Shown: positions 25,093 to 34,232, numbered from the stretch's first letter. The stretch is DNA of 64,000 nt from Cellulophaga omnivescoria (GCF_001999725.1 NZ_MDDP01000004.1:62001-126000), one strand, 5' to 3'. The notes: generated from the letters alone by a model not told the origin. A program made the numbers and translations.

Positions 25093-26991
25093 TTAGTTGC
25101 AGTTATCTTTATAAAACTCTTCAGATAAAATAAAATTGATATCAAAAAAGCCAAAAACATCTTCTTCTGTTTTTTCTTCTTCTTCCTCTAAAAAGCACAA
25201 CTCTAAAGGTTTTAACTCTTTAACTAAAGTTGGTTTAATTGGTGTAATAGTTTTTGTAGTATTCGTGTAACGGGCGTTTAGCTCTTCTTGTAAATTTGGA
25301 TTCTTGTTTATTAGTTTTGATGTAGCATTTTCTTCTAAAGCATCTTGCTCTGCTATTACAGACAATCTATTTTCTATAATAATTTTTACACTTGCAGCTT
25401 TCTTGCTAATTTCTATTTCTGGCGCATTTAATAAACTTAATACAAATTGTAGCTCCTTTTCATCGCCTAATGCTCCTATTTCATCAAGTAGAATAAGCTT
25501 TGCTTCGGTATCGCATCCATCATACAAGCTTTTAAAAACAGAGTCTGGCAGAGCCTCTTTGGAATTATTAATTAAATTTTCAGGTTCTTTTTTACTTGTG
25601 CTGCTAGACTCAGAAACATTAAAATAAACGGTATTTGGTGCTTCTTTTGGTGTTTCTTTTTTAGTTTCTAAAAATTTTATAAACTCTAAATGCTTATCAT
25701 CATCTATAGGTGCTACCTCTGTAACCACATCTATAGTATCATCTATAGTAAACGTTAAAAGATCTGTCTCCGCTATATCATTAACAATTGGTACATTATC
25801 TGTGTCATCTGTTAACTGATCTATTGCAGAAGTTAAATCTTTTTCAATCTCGGTTCTTGGTGTTACTGTAACTTCAAGCGGATTTAATGGCTTTTTATCT
25901 TCTTTTTGGATTAAAACGGCACTAATATCTTCTAACCCTTCTATTTCTAAATGATTTTCTGGTAATAAACTGTTAATAGCAACTAATGCTTTGTTTTTAA
26001 CAGCAAAAACTTCTTTACGATTTTCTATAGTATTTAAAAATTGTACATCCTCTGCAAATCCTAAGCTTTCTAAAGCTTCAATAATAAGTAATTTAGTATC
26101 GTTTGTACTTGTATTAAAAATCTTTTTTAAAGATTCTCTAGCCTCTACCACATTAAACTCACTAACACACTGTATAGCTACTTGCCTAATTTGGCTGTTT
26201 TTATGTCTAATTAATTGAACAATAGAAGAATTAGCGTCACTTTGATCATAATGCTTAACTAAGCGCAAAGCAAAAAGAACAGTATCTACATTTTTAGAAA
26301 ATAGCCAATTTTTAAAACTAGGCGGATTGTAGTTTTTTTTATTTTGAAGTATTTCTAACAATTTAAGCTGTTGCCATTCTGATATTTTATGCTGAGTTGT
26401 GTCTAAAAAATAGTTAATACCCTCATCTTTTAATGACACAATAGCAATAACAGATTGTTTACGAATTACACCTCTACTCCCATTTACAAATTTTGTTATT
26501 TTGTTATAAGAGTCTGTAACCTTCATTTGCGTTAACTCTACAATACCTTGTGATATAGTGTGCCAACGCCAACTTTTAAGCTTTTCTAACGCATCATTAT
26601 CTAAACCAAGATCTTTGTATAATTTGTGAAGAGATTTTAAGGTTTCTCCAGATAAATCTTGACTAAGTTCTACCAATACTTCTGCCAAAATTTTTCTGTT
26701 TCGCTTATTTTTAAGCATTTGCCTTATTTTAATCTTTAGGCATACATAATTATTTTTATCTTCAAGTGAAGCCGTTTTTTCATCAAAAAATAGAAATTCA
26801 CTCACTATTGGACCTAGTTCTCTTTTCTTAATTTTATTACGTTTAACACCTAATGTAATATTGCTTTTTGCATAAAAAGTAATTCCTATGTATAGCAATG
26901 CAACAATTGCAAATACAATAGCTAATACCCACAAAAAGTTAACACCAATTTTTGGTGCTATACTTGTAAATATGTGGTTTAGTATTATCAT
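25093..26991 (-). CDS. membrane-anchored HEAT-repeat protein
   Basis: This 632-residue protein has one N-terminal membrane helix (residues 16-36, VNFLWVLAIVFAIVALLYIGITFY). Helical HEAT-type repeats run through about residues 80-345 (for example IVQLIRHKNSQIRQVAIQCVSEFNVVEARESLKKIF). A long acidic linker (350-480) is followed by another helical HEAT-like pair (480-545). There are no catalytic motifs. It lies between the receiver gene and the glycan synthase, four bases after the HEAT start region's upstream neighbour ends. A scaffold coupling the regulators to the synthase is a reasonable guess but is unproven. Confidence 0.75.
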   Translation of the reverse strand: MIILNHIFTSIAPKIGVNFLWVLAIVFAIVALLYIGITFYAKSNITLGVKRNKIKKRELGPIVSEFLFFDEKTASLEDKNNYVCLKIKIRQMLKNKRNRKILAEVLVELSQDLSGETLKSLHKLYKDLGLDNDALEKLKSWRWHTISQGIVELTQMKVTDSYNKITKFVNGSRGVIRKQSVIAIVSLKDEGINYFLDTTQHKISEWQQLKLLEILQNKKNYNPPSFKNWLFSKNVDTVLFALRLVKHYDQSDANSSIVQLIRHKNSQIRQVAIQCVSEFNVVEARESLKKIFNTSTNDTKLLIIEALESLGFAEDVQFLNTIENRKEVFAVKNKALVAINSLLPENHLEIEGLEDISAVLIQKEDKKPLNPLEVTVTPRTEIEKDLTSAIDQLTDDTDNVPIVNDIAETDLLTFTIDDTIDVVTEVAPIDDDKHLEFIKFLETKKETPKEAPNTVYFNVSESSSTSKKEPENLINNSKEALPDSVFKSLYDGCDTEAKLILLDEIGALGDEKELQFVLSLLNAPEIEISKKAASVKIIIENRLSVIAEQDALEENATSKLINKNPNLQEELNARYTNTTKTITPIKPTLVKELKPLELCFLEEEEEKTEEDVFGFFDINFILSEEFYKDNCN

Positions 26992-26995
26992 TTTT

Positions 26996-27370
26996 TTATA
27001 CAGGAACGTTTTTTAATACCCTTGCTACACGTATTAACAACTCTGGCGGACTAACAGGTTTTGACAAAAAGTCGTTTGCGCCCATTTCAAAAGCATTTAA
27101 AACGTTTTCTTCATTGCCTGCTGAGGATATTATAATTATTGGTAATGATGAATTTAAAGTATTTCTAACATAGTCTATTAGTTCTATACCAGACATATAT
27201 GGCATCATAATATCACTTATAATTAAATCTGGCGTGTTTTCTACTAAATATTCTTTTACTTGCTTACCATTAATTACAACGTCTACAATGTAACCGCTTT
27301 TAGTTAACCTATATTTTAATAGTGAAGAAAGTAATTCATCATCCTCCGCCAACAGTAATCTCTTCTCCAT
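26996..27370 (-). CDS. single-domain response regulator (receiver only)
   Basis: This 124-residue protein is a stand-alone CheY-like receiver. The acidic pair is AEDDE (residues 9-12), the phosphoacceptor D53 is in IISDIMMPYMSG, the switch Ser lies in IISSAGN, and K104 is in FLSKPVSPPEL. All functional residues are present. It has no output domain, so it should work by protein contact. It lies nine bases downstream of the hybrid kinase-like gene and four bases upstream of the HEAT gene. It may receive phosphate from the Hpt domain of its neighbour. Confidence 0.9.
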   Translation of the reverse strand: MEKRLLLAEDDELLSSLLKYRLTKSGYIVDVVINGKQVKEYLVENTPDLIISDIMMPYMSGIELIDYVRNTLNSSLPIIIISSAGNEENVLNAFEMGANDFLSKPVSPPELLIRVARVLKNVPV

Positions 27371-27379
27371 AATATAATT

Positions 27380-29041
27380 TTATGCTTCTTCTGCTAATCT
27401 CAATAATTCGTCATCTAATTGTTGTTCTATAACCGGGTATTCATCTATAAAACAATTGTAAAGAAAATTTAAGTGCTTTACATCTACATCATCTTTAATT
27501 GCATTTTCCATTTGTAAAACGCTTTCAAATAAAGCATCAGTTTTCATCATTTTTAAACCTGCTTTAATTTTGTGTGTAGCAAATTTTAAGGCCTCAAAAT
27601 CTTCATTTTTAATATGTACAATTGACTTTCCTATAAATTCTAAAGCATTATTTTTAAATAATTTAACTAATTCCTGAAGCATTCCTAAATCTCCCATACA
27701 CTCATTTAAAACAGGTGTTAGGTTTAATTTACGGGTATCTCCATGATCATTAATATGATTACTTGTTAATGTTTCCATATTTGCATTTTTTTGTAATTGC
27801 TCCAATAAAGTGTTTAGTAACTCCTCAGAGGTGTAGGGTTTTAATAAAAAATTGGTAAAATTTGAGGTATTAAATTCTTTGCTATTTTGTATATCATCAT
27901 CGGCAGTAACAGCAATTATTGGGGTATTACTAATTCTTGCGTTTGTATGAGATTTTATTATTTCTGCTATTTCATCACCATTTTTTTCTGGCATTCTCAT
28001 ATCCATTAAAATGATGTCTATAATGTTGTTTTCTAAAATTTCTAATCCGGTACTACAGTTATCTGTTACAAAAGAGGTGCACTGCCATTTGTCTAACTTA
28101 AATTCTAGTAATTTTTGGTTTAGTTTATTATCTTCAAAAACTAATACATTAATACCGCTAACACTAGCAATATTAGTTGCTGTAAGCGGTTTTAAAGGCT
28201 TTTTAAATGGAATTGTAAATGTAAAAGTGGTACCCACAGATTCTCTGTTAGAAACGTAAATTGTACCATTAAGAGATTCTATTAACTCTTTAGCTACATT
28301 TAAGCCTAATCCTAATTTAGAATTATCTTGTCTATAAATATCAAAAATTTCTAATGCTTTTTTATCAGTTATAGTGCCATTGGTATCGTTAACATTAAAT
28401 TCTAAAATTACATTGTCTGTATAGTTTTCTTTTACTGATGCTGTAACTAAAATTTCTCCCTTAGCTGTAGACTGTATACTATTACCCACAATGTTTAAGA
28501 GTATTTGTGATAATTTAGATGGGTCTCCTATTAATTGTTTTGGTATATCAGAATCTATTTTTTTATTTAAAACAAGGTTGTCTGTAGTAATTAATGTATT
28601 GCATAAAAACAATACATCATTAACTACATTTTTAAATTTAATAGGTATGCTTAAATTTTCATTTATATCATTGCTAGTAGTGTACCCTATTAAATCTTCA
28701 GAAACGTTTAACATAGTGCTAGATGTTACCTGTATGTCTTTTACAATTTTCTCCTGTTCCATAGTTAAATTACTTTTTAATAGTTTTTCAGTGTTGTTTA
28801 AAATACCGTGTAATGGTTTCTTAATTTCACTGTTTGCACGCGTAATTAATTTATCTTTAAACGAGTTGTTTTCTGATGAAAAAGTTGCTTTAACATTACT
28901 TTTGTGAACTAAAAGTTTTTTAAAGTTATTTAAAACACCCCTAAGTGCATCTGCTTGTTTTACAGACAATTCGTTAAAAGAAAAACTATCAAGTTTTTCC
29001 TGCAAATTGGATAATGAAGTATGTAGGTCTTTCAATTTCAA
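27380..29041 (-). CDS. hybrid histidine-kinase-like protein with degenerate H-box, intact receiver and Hpt
   Basis: This 553-residue cytoplasmic protein has a coiled N-terminus (1-60) and a HisKA-like region (61-120). A HATPase_c-like domain (145-280), a receiver (297-420, D347 in LMDMRMPEKNG, K401) and a C-terminal Hpt (440-550, H490 in FATHKIKAG) follow. The H-box reads ANSEIKKPLHG where active kinases read SHEIRTPLNG, so S71 occupies the phosphoacceptor position. The G1 box is DTNGTI rather than DTGIGI. The N-box Asn (N187) and GLGLNV (G2) remain. There is no sensor domain or membrane segment. It starts at TTG and is the first gene of the operon. Confidence 0.82.
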   Translation of the reverse strand: MKLKDLHTSLSNLQEKLDSFSFNELSVKQADALRGVLNNFKKLLVHKSNVKATFSSENNSFKDKLITRANSEIKKPLHGILNNTEKLLKSNLTMEQEKIVKDIQVTSSTMLNVSEDLIGYTTSNDINENLSIPIKFKNVVNDVLFLCNTLITTDNLVLNKKIDSDIPKQLIGDPSKLSQILLNIVGNSIQSTAKGEILVTASVKENYTDNVILEFNVNDTNGTITDKKALEIFDIYRQDNSKLGLGLNVAKELIESLNGTIYVSNRESVGTTFTFTIPFKKPLKPLTATNIASVSGINVLVFEDNKLNQKLLEFKLDKWQCTSFVTDNCSTGLEILENNIIDIILMDMRMPEKNGDEIAEIIKSHTNARISNTPIIAVTADDDIQNSKEFNTSNFTNFLLKPYTSEELLNTLLEQLQKNANMETLTSNHINDHGDTRKLNLTPVLNECMGDLGMLQELVKLFKNNALEFIGKSIVHIKNEDFEALKFATHKIKAGLKMMKTDALFESVLQMENAIKDDVDVKHLNFLYNCFIDEYPVIEQQLDDELLRLAEEA

Positions 29042-29319
29042 TTTGGGCGAAATTTATGTTGTTAAGTATTAAATTAGACACGTAATCAATTTATTACATT
29101 GTAAATCTCAATATTTAACAGAGTCCTACCAATTAAATGTTATATAGGTGCCTTATTATGTTGTGAAACCTCTTTATTTGTAAGTTTATTAGTAACAGAA
29201 TGTTACAATTAGCCGTTTTTATTGACCTTTTAACCCTATTTCAATACTAAAACCCAAAATCAAATTAAAACTAAAAAATAGTTTTTTTATAAATATTTAA
29301 TTTTTAAGTGAATACAAAA
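29042..29319. other. non-coding stretch upstream of the polysaccharide operon
   Basis: About 280 very AT-rich bases separate the operon's first gene from the thioesterase terminator. No reading frame or structured RNA was recognised. The region probably holds the operon promoter, but no convincing -33/-7 pair was found. Confidence 0.5.
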
Positions 29320-29350
29320 AAAAAGTCTTAGCTATTAACTAAGACTTTTT
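29320..29350 (-). terminator. terminator of the thioesterase gene
   Basis: The stem AAAAAGTCTTAG / CTAAGACTTTTT with a 7-nt loop is followed by a T run on the minus strand, 21 bases past the stop at 29371. Confidence 0.85.
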
Positions 29351-29370
29351 AAAATTTATGTTTTTAGGTA

Positions 29371-29760
29371 TTATTTGGCTAACCTGTCTCTTACATATTC
29401 AATTTTGGTTTTTCCGTGTGGTTTAGGTTTTCCATCTTCATCTAAATTAACCATAATAATATTATCTACAGTTAATATTGTTTCTCTAGTCATTTTATTA
29501 CGTACTTCGCAATTTAATGTTAAAGATGATACTCCAAATTTTATAACCTCTATACCAATTTCTACAATATCACCTTCCTTTGCAGAGCTCATAAAATTAA
29601 TCTCAGACATATATTTGGTAACCACCTTTTTATTCTCTAGCTGTATAATTGTATATAAAGCAGCTTCTTCATCTACCCACGCTAAAACTTTACCTCCAAA
29701 AAGTGTTTTGTTTGCATTTAAATCTCCTGGTTTTACCCATTTTCTACTGTGAAATCTCAT
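29371..29760 (-). CDS. hotdog-fold acyl-CoA thioesterase (YciA/BFIT type)
   Basis: This 129-residue protein has the hotdog fold of acyl-CoA hydrolases. It shows VKPGDLNANKTLFGGKVLAWVDEEAALY (residues 9-36), where the conserved N-x-x-x-x-x-GG and Asp form the active site. KYMSEINFMSSAKEGDIVEI and FGVSSLTLNCEV follow. The likely reaction is hydrolysis of acyl-CoA to free acid and CoA. Chain-length preference cannot be told. It is monocistronic. Confidence 0.85.
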   Translation of the reverse strand: MRFHSRKWVKPGDLNANKTLFGGKVLAWVDEEAALYTIIQLENKKVVTKYMSEINFMSSAKEGDIVEIGIEVIKFGVSSLTLNCEVRNKMTRETILTVDNIIMVNLDEDGKPKPHGKTKIEYVRDRLAK

Positions 29761-30040
29761 AATGTACCAATTTAGATTACAAAATTAGGTATTAAAATAA
29801 GTACAGGCTATTATCTAACAAAGTTTTAGGAATTTTTAAATTAGAGTCAACTTTTTTGGTTAAACTGTTAATAAAACAAGCAGATAATAATGTTGATACT
29901 AATTATACTAGATCTTTTTTATTTTTAATTATTACAACCTATTTATTTAAATGTTAAATGTTTATAACCCCGTTAAAAACTATACTTAAGTATATGTCAA
30001 AATAATAGTTAGTTATTGTACCTTTAGTAAAACGCTAGTT

Positions 30041-30448
30041 ATGAACCAAAGATCTACAGATCTCTTGCGCATTAGGCCAGAGATAAAAGCTACTAAAATA
30101 GTAGACGGAATTAGTAATGACGAACTTTTTCAGAACAAAACAATTAGACCTATTCTTAAATTACAAAACGATTTAATTTTAGTTGTTTTTAAAAACTACA
30201 TTAAAAAACACAAAAACAAATTTTACAACTTAACTCTAGAAAAGAGACTTGAGTATATTGAAAACGCCATACAAAGAGACATTAAATTTAGAAATGCACT
30301 AAAAGGCATTATTATAGGGCAATTTACTGTAGAAGAGTATGAAGCTTATACACTAAACTCATCTGCACTTAATAAACGTATGATGTCTATGGCTATTACT
30401 AGGCTAAAAGACCAATTACAGTATTTTAATGAGCCCGTTTTAGTCTAA
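30041..30448 (+). CDS. conserved hypothetical protein
   Basis: This 135-residue basic, mostly helical protein starts NQRSTDLLRIRPEIKATKIVDGISNDE. It contains DIKFRNALKGIIIGQFTVEEYEAYTL. Relatives in flavobacteria are sometimes labelled glyoxalase, but no glyoxalase metal motif is visible here, so that name is not supported. There is no signal peptide or membrane segment. Its 3' end overlaps the convergent DUF2461 gene by nine bases. The function is unknown. Confidence 0.7.
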   Translation: MNQRSTDLLRIRPEIKATKIVDGISNDELFQNKTIRPILKLQNDLILVVFKNYIKKHKNKFYNLTLEKRLEYIENAIQRDIKFRNALKGIIIGQFTVEEYEAYTLNSSALNKRMMSMAITRLKDQLQYFNEPVLV

Positions 30449-31120
30449 AATTGACTCACCATTTAAATTAGTAGTTAATACATCGCTCATTAAATCAAAA
30501 AAAGGTCTAATAGCGGCAAATAGCTCGTTTATGGTATCTAAAAAGTTAGCAGACAATACTTCTTTATCTGTAAATTCTCTGGTAAAGATGTATTGTTTTT
30601 TGCGTAACAAGTCTATATCATTATGAGCAATATCAAAACCCTTTGGGGCTCTTTTTAACTCTTCTCCTTTAAGTTCTCCCCAAGCATCTTTAAAGGTCTT
30701 ATTATTAATAATATCTCTAAATTCTTGCGCGTCTAACTCAATTTCTTTTCTAATTCTAAATAAATCTTCTTTATTAGGAGCCCAAAAACCAGTAGCAACA
30801 AAACTATTACCTGGTTCTATATGCACATAATACCCACCACGCAAACGTGCTCCTGCCCTAGTAAAAGAACCTGCTAAATGTACTTTGTAAGGTGTTTTAT
30901 TTTTAGAAAAACGTACATCTCTGTAAATTCTAAAAACTTTAGATTTTTCAATATCATCATGTTCATTTAGCTTTTCACCAAGTAAGGTAATAAACTCTTT
31001 AAACGCATTTTCTTCAACTTTAAATTCTTCTTTATGCTCTAAAAACCATTCTCTTGTATTGTTTTCTTTTAGCTTATTTAAAAAACCAAAGGTATTTTTA
31101 GAGATTACATCATTTTTCAT
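30440..31120 (-). CDS. DUF2461 domain-containing protein
   Basis: This 226-residue protein matches DUF2461 throughout. It has FGFLNKLKENNTREWFLEHKEEF at the N-terminus. IYRDVRFSKNKTPYKVHLAGSFT in the middle and GGYYVHIEPGNSFVATGFW after it are the family's most conserved parts. The biochemical function of the family is unknown. It is cytoplasmic, with no signal peptide, and single-gene. Confidence 0.88.
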   Translation of the reverse strand: MKNDVISKNTFGFLNKLKENNTREWFLEHKEEFKVEENAFKEFITLLGEKLNEHDDIEKSKVFRIYRDVRFSKNKTPYKVHLAGSFTRAGARLRGGYYVHIEPGNSFVATGFWAPNKEDLFRIRKEIELDAQEFRDIINNKTFKDAWGELKGEELKRAPKGFDIAHNDIDLLRKKQYIFTREFTDKEVLSANFLDTINELFAAIRPFFDLMSDVLTTNLNGESILD

Positions 31121-31191
31121 AAAAATCTTACTAATCTATTATTTATGCTAAAGTTAACTGTTTTTAAAAGTTTTTTTACCTAAATATTGGT

Positions 31192-31199
31192 TAATTTTG
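31192..31199 (+). promoter_or_regulatory. -7 element for the cysE-cysM unit
   Basis: TAATTTTG is an exact TAnnTTTG match. Transcription would begin around 31205, after the upstream TTG at 31204, which supports the ATG at 31219 as the cysE start. Confidence 0.45.
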
Positions 31200-31218
31200 A
31201 TAGTTGAATACGTTACAT

Positions 31219-32013
31219 ATGACACTAGAATCTGTAATTAAAGAAATAGAGTTGCATAAAAAGCAGCCTAATTTAAACTTTAGTTTAAAAGAAAAAACAG
31301 AAGTTTTTACCCAAAAGCTTTTTTATACCTTGTTTGATACCCAAACACCAGTTGCTAAAAATTTAGAAGAGTTAGAGCTTCAGTTTGATGAACTTGTGAA
31401 TCTTGCTTGCTGGAAACTAGAAAAACCTTGTAAAAAAATTTGGGAGAAATACGTTGTTACCTTACCTACTATATTAGAAAAACTGAATTTAGATGCAGAA
31501 GCTATTGTAAACTGCGACCCTGCGTCTTTGTCTATAGAAGAAGTCTATATGGCATACCCCGGATTTTATGCTATTGCCATATACAGATTGGCACATGAAT
31601 TACACGCCATTGGGTTTCCGTTAGTACCACGTTTAATGACCGAGTATGCGCACAGGCTAACCGGTGTAGATATAAATCCTGGTGCTAAAATAGGAAATTC
31701 GTTTTTTATAGACCACGCCACTGGTGTAGTTATAGGAGAAACTGCCATTATAGAAGATCATGTAAAAATATACCAAGGTGTAACTTTAGGAGCACTATTT
31801 GTTGCTAAAAACCTAAAGCAAACAAAAAGGCACCCTACTATAAAAAATAATGTTACCATATATGCAAATGCTACTATTTTAGGCGGCGATACTGTAATAG
31901 GAGAAAATACTATAATTGGAGGTAATGCTTGGGTTACAAGTTCTATACCTGCCAACTCAAAAGTGTTTCATAAAACAGAAATTAAAATAAAAACCACACA
32001 AAATGTCCAATAG
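31219..32013 (+). CDS. cysE: serine O-acetyltransferase
   Basis: This 264-residue protein has an N-terminal helical region (1-140) and a C-terminal left-handed beta helix of hexapeptide repeats (150-255). The SAT active-site stretches DINPGAKIGNSFFIDHATGVVIGET and KIYQGVTLGA are present, as is KRHPTIKNNV. It acetylates serine with acetyl-CoA to O-acetylserine, the cysteine precursor. The frame opens five codons earlier at a TTG, but that codon lies at the promoter. The next gene, cysM, overlaps its 3' end by 11 bases, so the two steps of cysteine synthesis are coupled. Confidence 0.92.
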   Translation: MTLESVIKEIELHKKQPNLNFSLKEKTEVFTQKLFYTLFDTQTPVAKNLEELELQFDELVNLACWKLEKPCKKIWEKYVVTLPTILEKLNLDAEAIVNCDPASLSIEEVYMAYPGFYAIAIYRLAHELHAIGFPLVPRLMTEYAHRLTGVDINPGAKIGNSFFIDHATGVVIGETAIIEDHVKIYQGVTLGALFVAKNLKQTKRHPTIKNNVTIYANATILGGDTVIGENTIIGGNAWVTSSIPANSKVFHKTEIKIKTTQNVQ

Positions 32014-32884
32014 TATACTAGATTTAATAGGTAATACACCTATGGTAGAGTCTAAAGTTTTAAATACAAACCCTAACGTTAGACTTTTATTTAAGTTAGA
32101 AGGAAATAACCCTGGTGGTAGTGTAAAAGACAGGGCTGCATATAATATGATTAAAAGCGCACTGGACAGAGGTGATATAAATAAAAATACCAAACTTGTA
32201 GAGGCAACAAGCGGTAATACTGGTATAGCATTAGCAATGATTGCTGGTATTTTTAATTTAGACATAGAAATTGTTTTATCTGAAGGATCTACTAAAGAGC
32301 GTATACAAACTATGCGTGCGTATGGTGCTAAAGTAACTTTAACGCCTGAAAACAAAGGTATTTTGGGGGCCAGGGACTATGCAGATGAGCAAGTAAAAAA
32401 AGGCGCTGTTATGTTAAATCAGTTTGGGAATAATGACAATTGGAAAGCTCATTATAAAAGTACAGGACCAGAAATTTGGAAAGATACAAATAATGAAATT
32501 ACACATTTTGTGTCTGCTATGGGTACAACAGGTACAATTATGGGTACATCTACCTATTTAAAAGAACAAAATAATAGCATACAAATTGTTGGTGTGCAAC
32601 CAAAAGAAGGAGCAAAAATTCCAGGAATTCGTAAATGGCCACAAGAATATTTGCCTAAAATATTTGATGCTTCTAAGGTTGATAAAATTATAGATGTGAG
32701 CCAAGAAGAGGCAGAACAAACTACACTTTTATTGGCTAAAAAAGAAGGCATATTTGCAGGTGTTAGTAGTGGTGGCGCTGCTTTTGCTGCTATAAAACTA
32801 GCCAGTACATTAGATAGTGGCACTATAGTATCTATAGTTTGTGATAGAGGTGACAGGTACCTATCATCTGGTTTATTTGGATAA
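32003..32884 (+). CDS. cysM: cysteine synthase (CysM type)
   Basis: This 293-residue PLP enzyme makes cysteine from O-acetylserine and sulfide. The PLP lysine lies in EGNNPGGSVKDRAAYNM (residue 42 region). The substrate loop VEATSGNTGIALA and the phosphate-binding SAMGTTGTIMGT are intact, and VSSGGAA closes the cofactor site. Length and the EGNNPGGSVKDR form point to the CysM branch. It overlaps cysE by 11 bases. A 13-bp inverted repeat follows the stop codon. Confidence 0.92.
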   Translation: MSNSILDLIGNTPMVESKVLNTNPNVRLLFKLEGNNPGGSVKDRAAYNMIKSALDRGDINKNTKLVEATSGNTGIALAMIAGIFNLDIEIVLSEGSTKERIQTMRAYGAKVTLTPENKGILGARDYADEQVKKGAVMLNQFGNNDNWKAHYKSTGPEIWKDTNNEITHFVSAMGTTGTIMGTSTYLKEQNNSIQIVGVQPKEGAKIPGIRKWPQEYLPKIFDASKVDKIIDVSQEEAEQTTLLLAKKEGIFAGVSSGGAAFAAIKLASTLDSGTIVSIVCDRGDRYLSSGLFG

Positions 32885-32889
32885 AAATT

Positions 32890-32923
32890 AAGATGATGCT
32901 TACTGTGTACTAAGCATCATCTT
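32890..32923. terminator. inverted repeat between convergent cysM and truA
   Basis: A perfect 13-bp repeat (AAGATGATGCTTA / TAAGCATCATCTT, 8-nt loop) lies between the genes and overlaps the truA stop at 32910. T runs beyond the stem are short, so termination is probable but weak. Confidence 0.55.
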
Positions 32924-33722
32924 TAAAATCTAAACTATGTAGCATTAAACCAGAACCCGGAGCTACAAATGTAAATTTAACCGTACTATTTGGCTTAAGA
33001 GCTTCTTCAATATCAGAAATACTTACTTCTCCTTTTCCTAGTTGTATTAATGCTCCCATAAGCATACGTACTTGGTAACGCATAAATCCTTCTCCTTTTA
33101 TATGAAAGGCGTAAGATTTTTCAGGGAAAAAATTAGCTTTTAAAATGGTATTTTCTCTAATTTCGGCAGAGTTTACACTTCGTATAAACTTTCCGTTTTC
33201 TTTAGGTTTAGCTGTAAAGCTTTTAAAATTGTGGGTACCAACAAACAAACTTGTCGCTTTTTTCATTAAATCTAAGTCTAAACTATCTTGTATGTTTGCC
33301 ATAAATGGCGCTGCATACGGATGATTTTTATCGCCAAAAGAAAACAAATACACATACTCTTTTTCTTTGCTATGCTGAATTATATTAAACTTTTCCTTTA
33401 CGTGCTTTACAGCTACTATTTTAATATCTGAAGGCAAATTTTTATTAAAATCTTTTAAAAAAAAATCTAAATCATGTAACGGTTCACCATCTAAAAAAAG
33501 CTCAAAAGCAGCATCTAAAGCAGATACTTTAGCATCTGTACGGCCAGCTCCTAAAATTTTATACTTTCGATCTGGAAGTATAAATTTTAGCGTTTTAGTA
33601 AGCATACCTTCTATGGTTTTATATCCGGGCTGCTTTTGCCATCCACTAAATCTATAGCCTAAAAACTGTAATCTAATTAAATAATATTGCTTATTTTTTT
33701 TCACGGCAGTAAAAGTATGCAT
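32910..33722 (-). CDS. truA: tRNA pseudouridine synthase A
   Basis: This 270-residue protein converts U38-40 of tRNA anticodon stems to pseudouridine. The catalytic Asp lies in GAGRTDAKVSAL. The N-terminal LIRLQFLGYRFSGWQKQPGYKTIEG is characteristic, and FMRYQVRMLMGALIQLGKG is the conserved C-terminal strand. The frame is open 28 codons further (33806), but that extension overlaps the divergent gene and has hydrophobic, non-family sequence. The ATG at 33722 was therefore chosen. Confidence 0.92.
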   Translation of the reverse strand: MHTFTAVKKNKQYYLIRLQFLGYRFSGWQKQPGYKTIEGMLTKTLKFILPDRKYKILGAGRTDAKVSALDAAFELFLDGEPLHDLDFFLKDFNKNLPSDIKIVAVKHVKEKFNIIQHSKEKEYVYLFSFGDKNHPYAAPFMANIQDSLDLDLMKKATSLFVGTHNFKSFTAKPKENGKFIRSVNSAEIRENTILKANFFPEKSYAFHIKGEGFMRYQVRMLMGALIQLGKGEVSISDIEEALKPNSTVKFTFVAPGSGLMLHSLDFKDDA

Positions 33723-33791
33723 AAATGAAAACATTAAAAAACAACTTATTTTTTGTATTTTACAATTAATTAATAAACAAAACCAACCAAA

Positions 33792-34232
33792 ATGACAAAC
33801 AAACAAACCGTTAATAAAGTACCTAACTGGTTCTGGATTATTGCTGTTATAGCTTTAATTTGGAATTGTATGGGAGTTATGGCGTACATAACCGAAGCTT
33901 ATATGTCTGATGAAATTTTCTCATCATTCACAAAAGAAGTGCAAGAACTTTATAAAAAAAGACCATCATGGGTCACAGGCGCATACGCCATAGCTGTTTT
34001 TGGCGGCGTTTTGGCTAGTATGCTACTTCTAATACGAAAAAAAGCAGCTAAAACTGTATTTTTAATTTCTTTAGCAGGAGTTGTTGCTCAAAATGTGTAT
34101 ACTTTTTTTATGAGCAACACGCTTAAAGTATTGGGCACTTCATCTATATATTTCCCTATAGTAATTATAATAATTTCAGTTTTACTTTTTTTATTTTCTA
34201 ATTACGCTAGTAAAAGAGGCTGGCTATCTTAG
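33792..34232 (+). CDS. conserved small integral membrane protein
   Basis: This 146-residue protein has four predicted membrane helices: residues 13-33, 62-81, 88-107 and 117-137. Loop 1 contains EELYKKRPSWV-like sequence (VQELYKKRPSWVTGAYAIAVFGG). Similar proteins are common in flavobacteria without known function. Some are labelled sugar transporter, which nothing in this sequence supports. It is divergent from truA. Confidence 0.7.
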   Translation: MTNKQTVNKVPNWFWIIAVIALIWNCMGVMAYITEAYMSDEIFSSFTKEVQELYKKRPSWVTGAYAIAVFGGVLASMLLLIRKKAAKTVFLISLAGVVAQNVYTFFMSNTLKVLGTSSIYFPIVIIIISVLLFLFSNYASKRGWLS

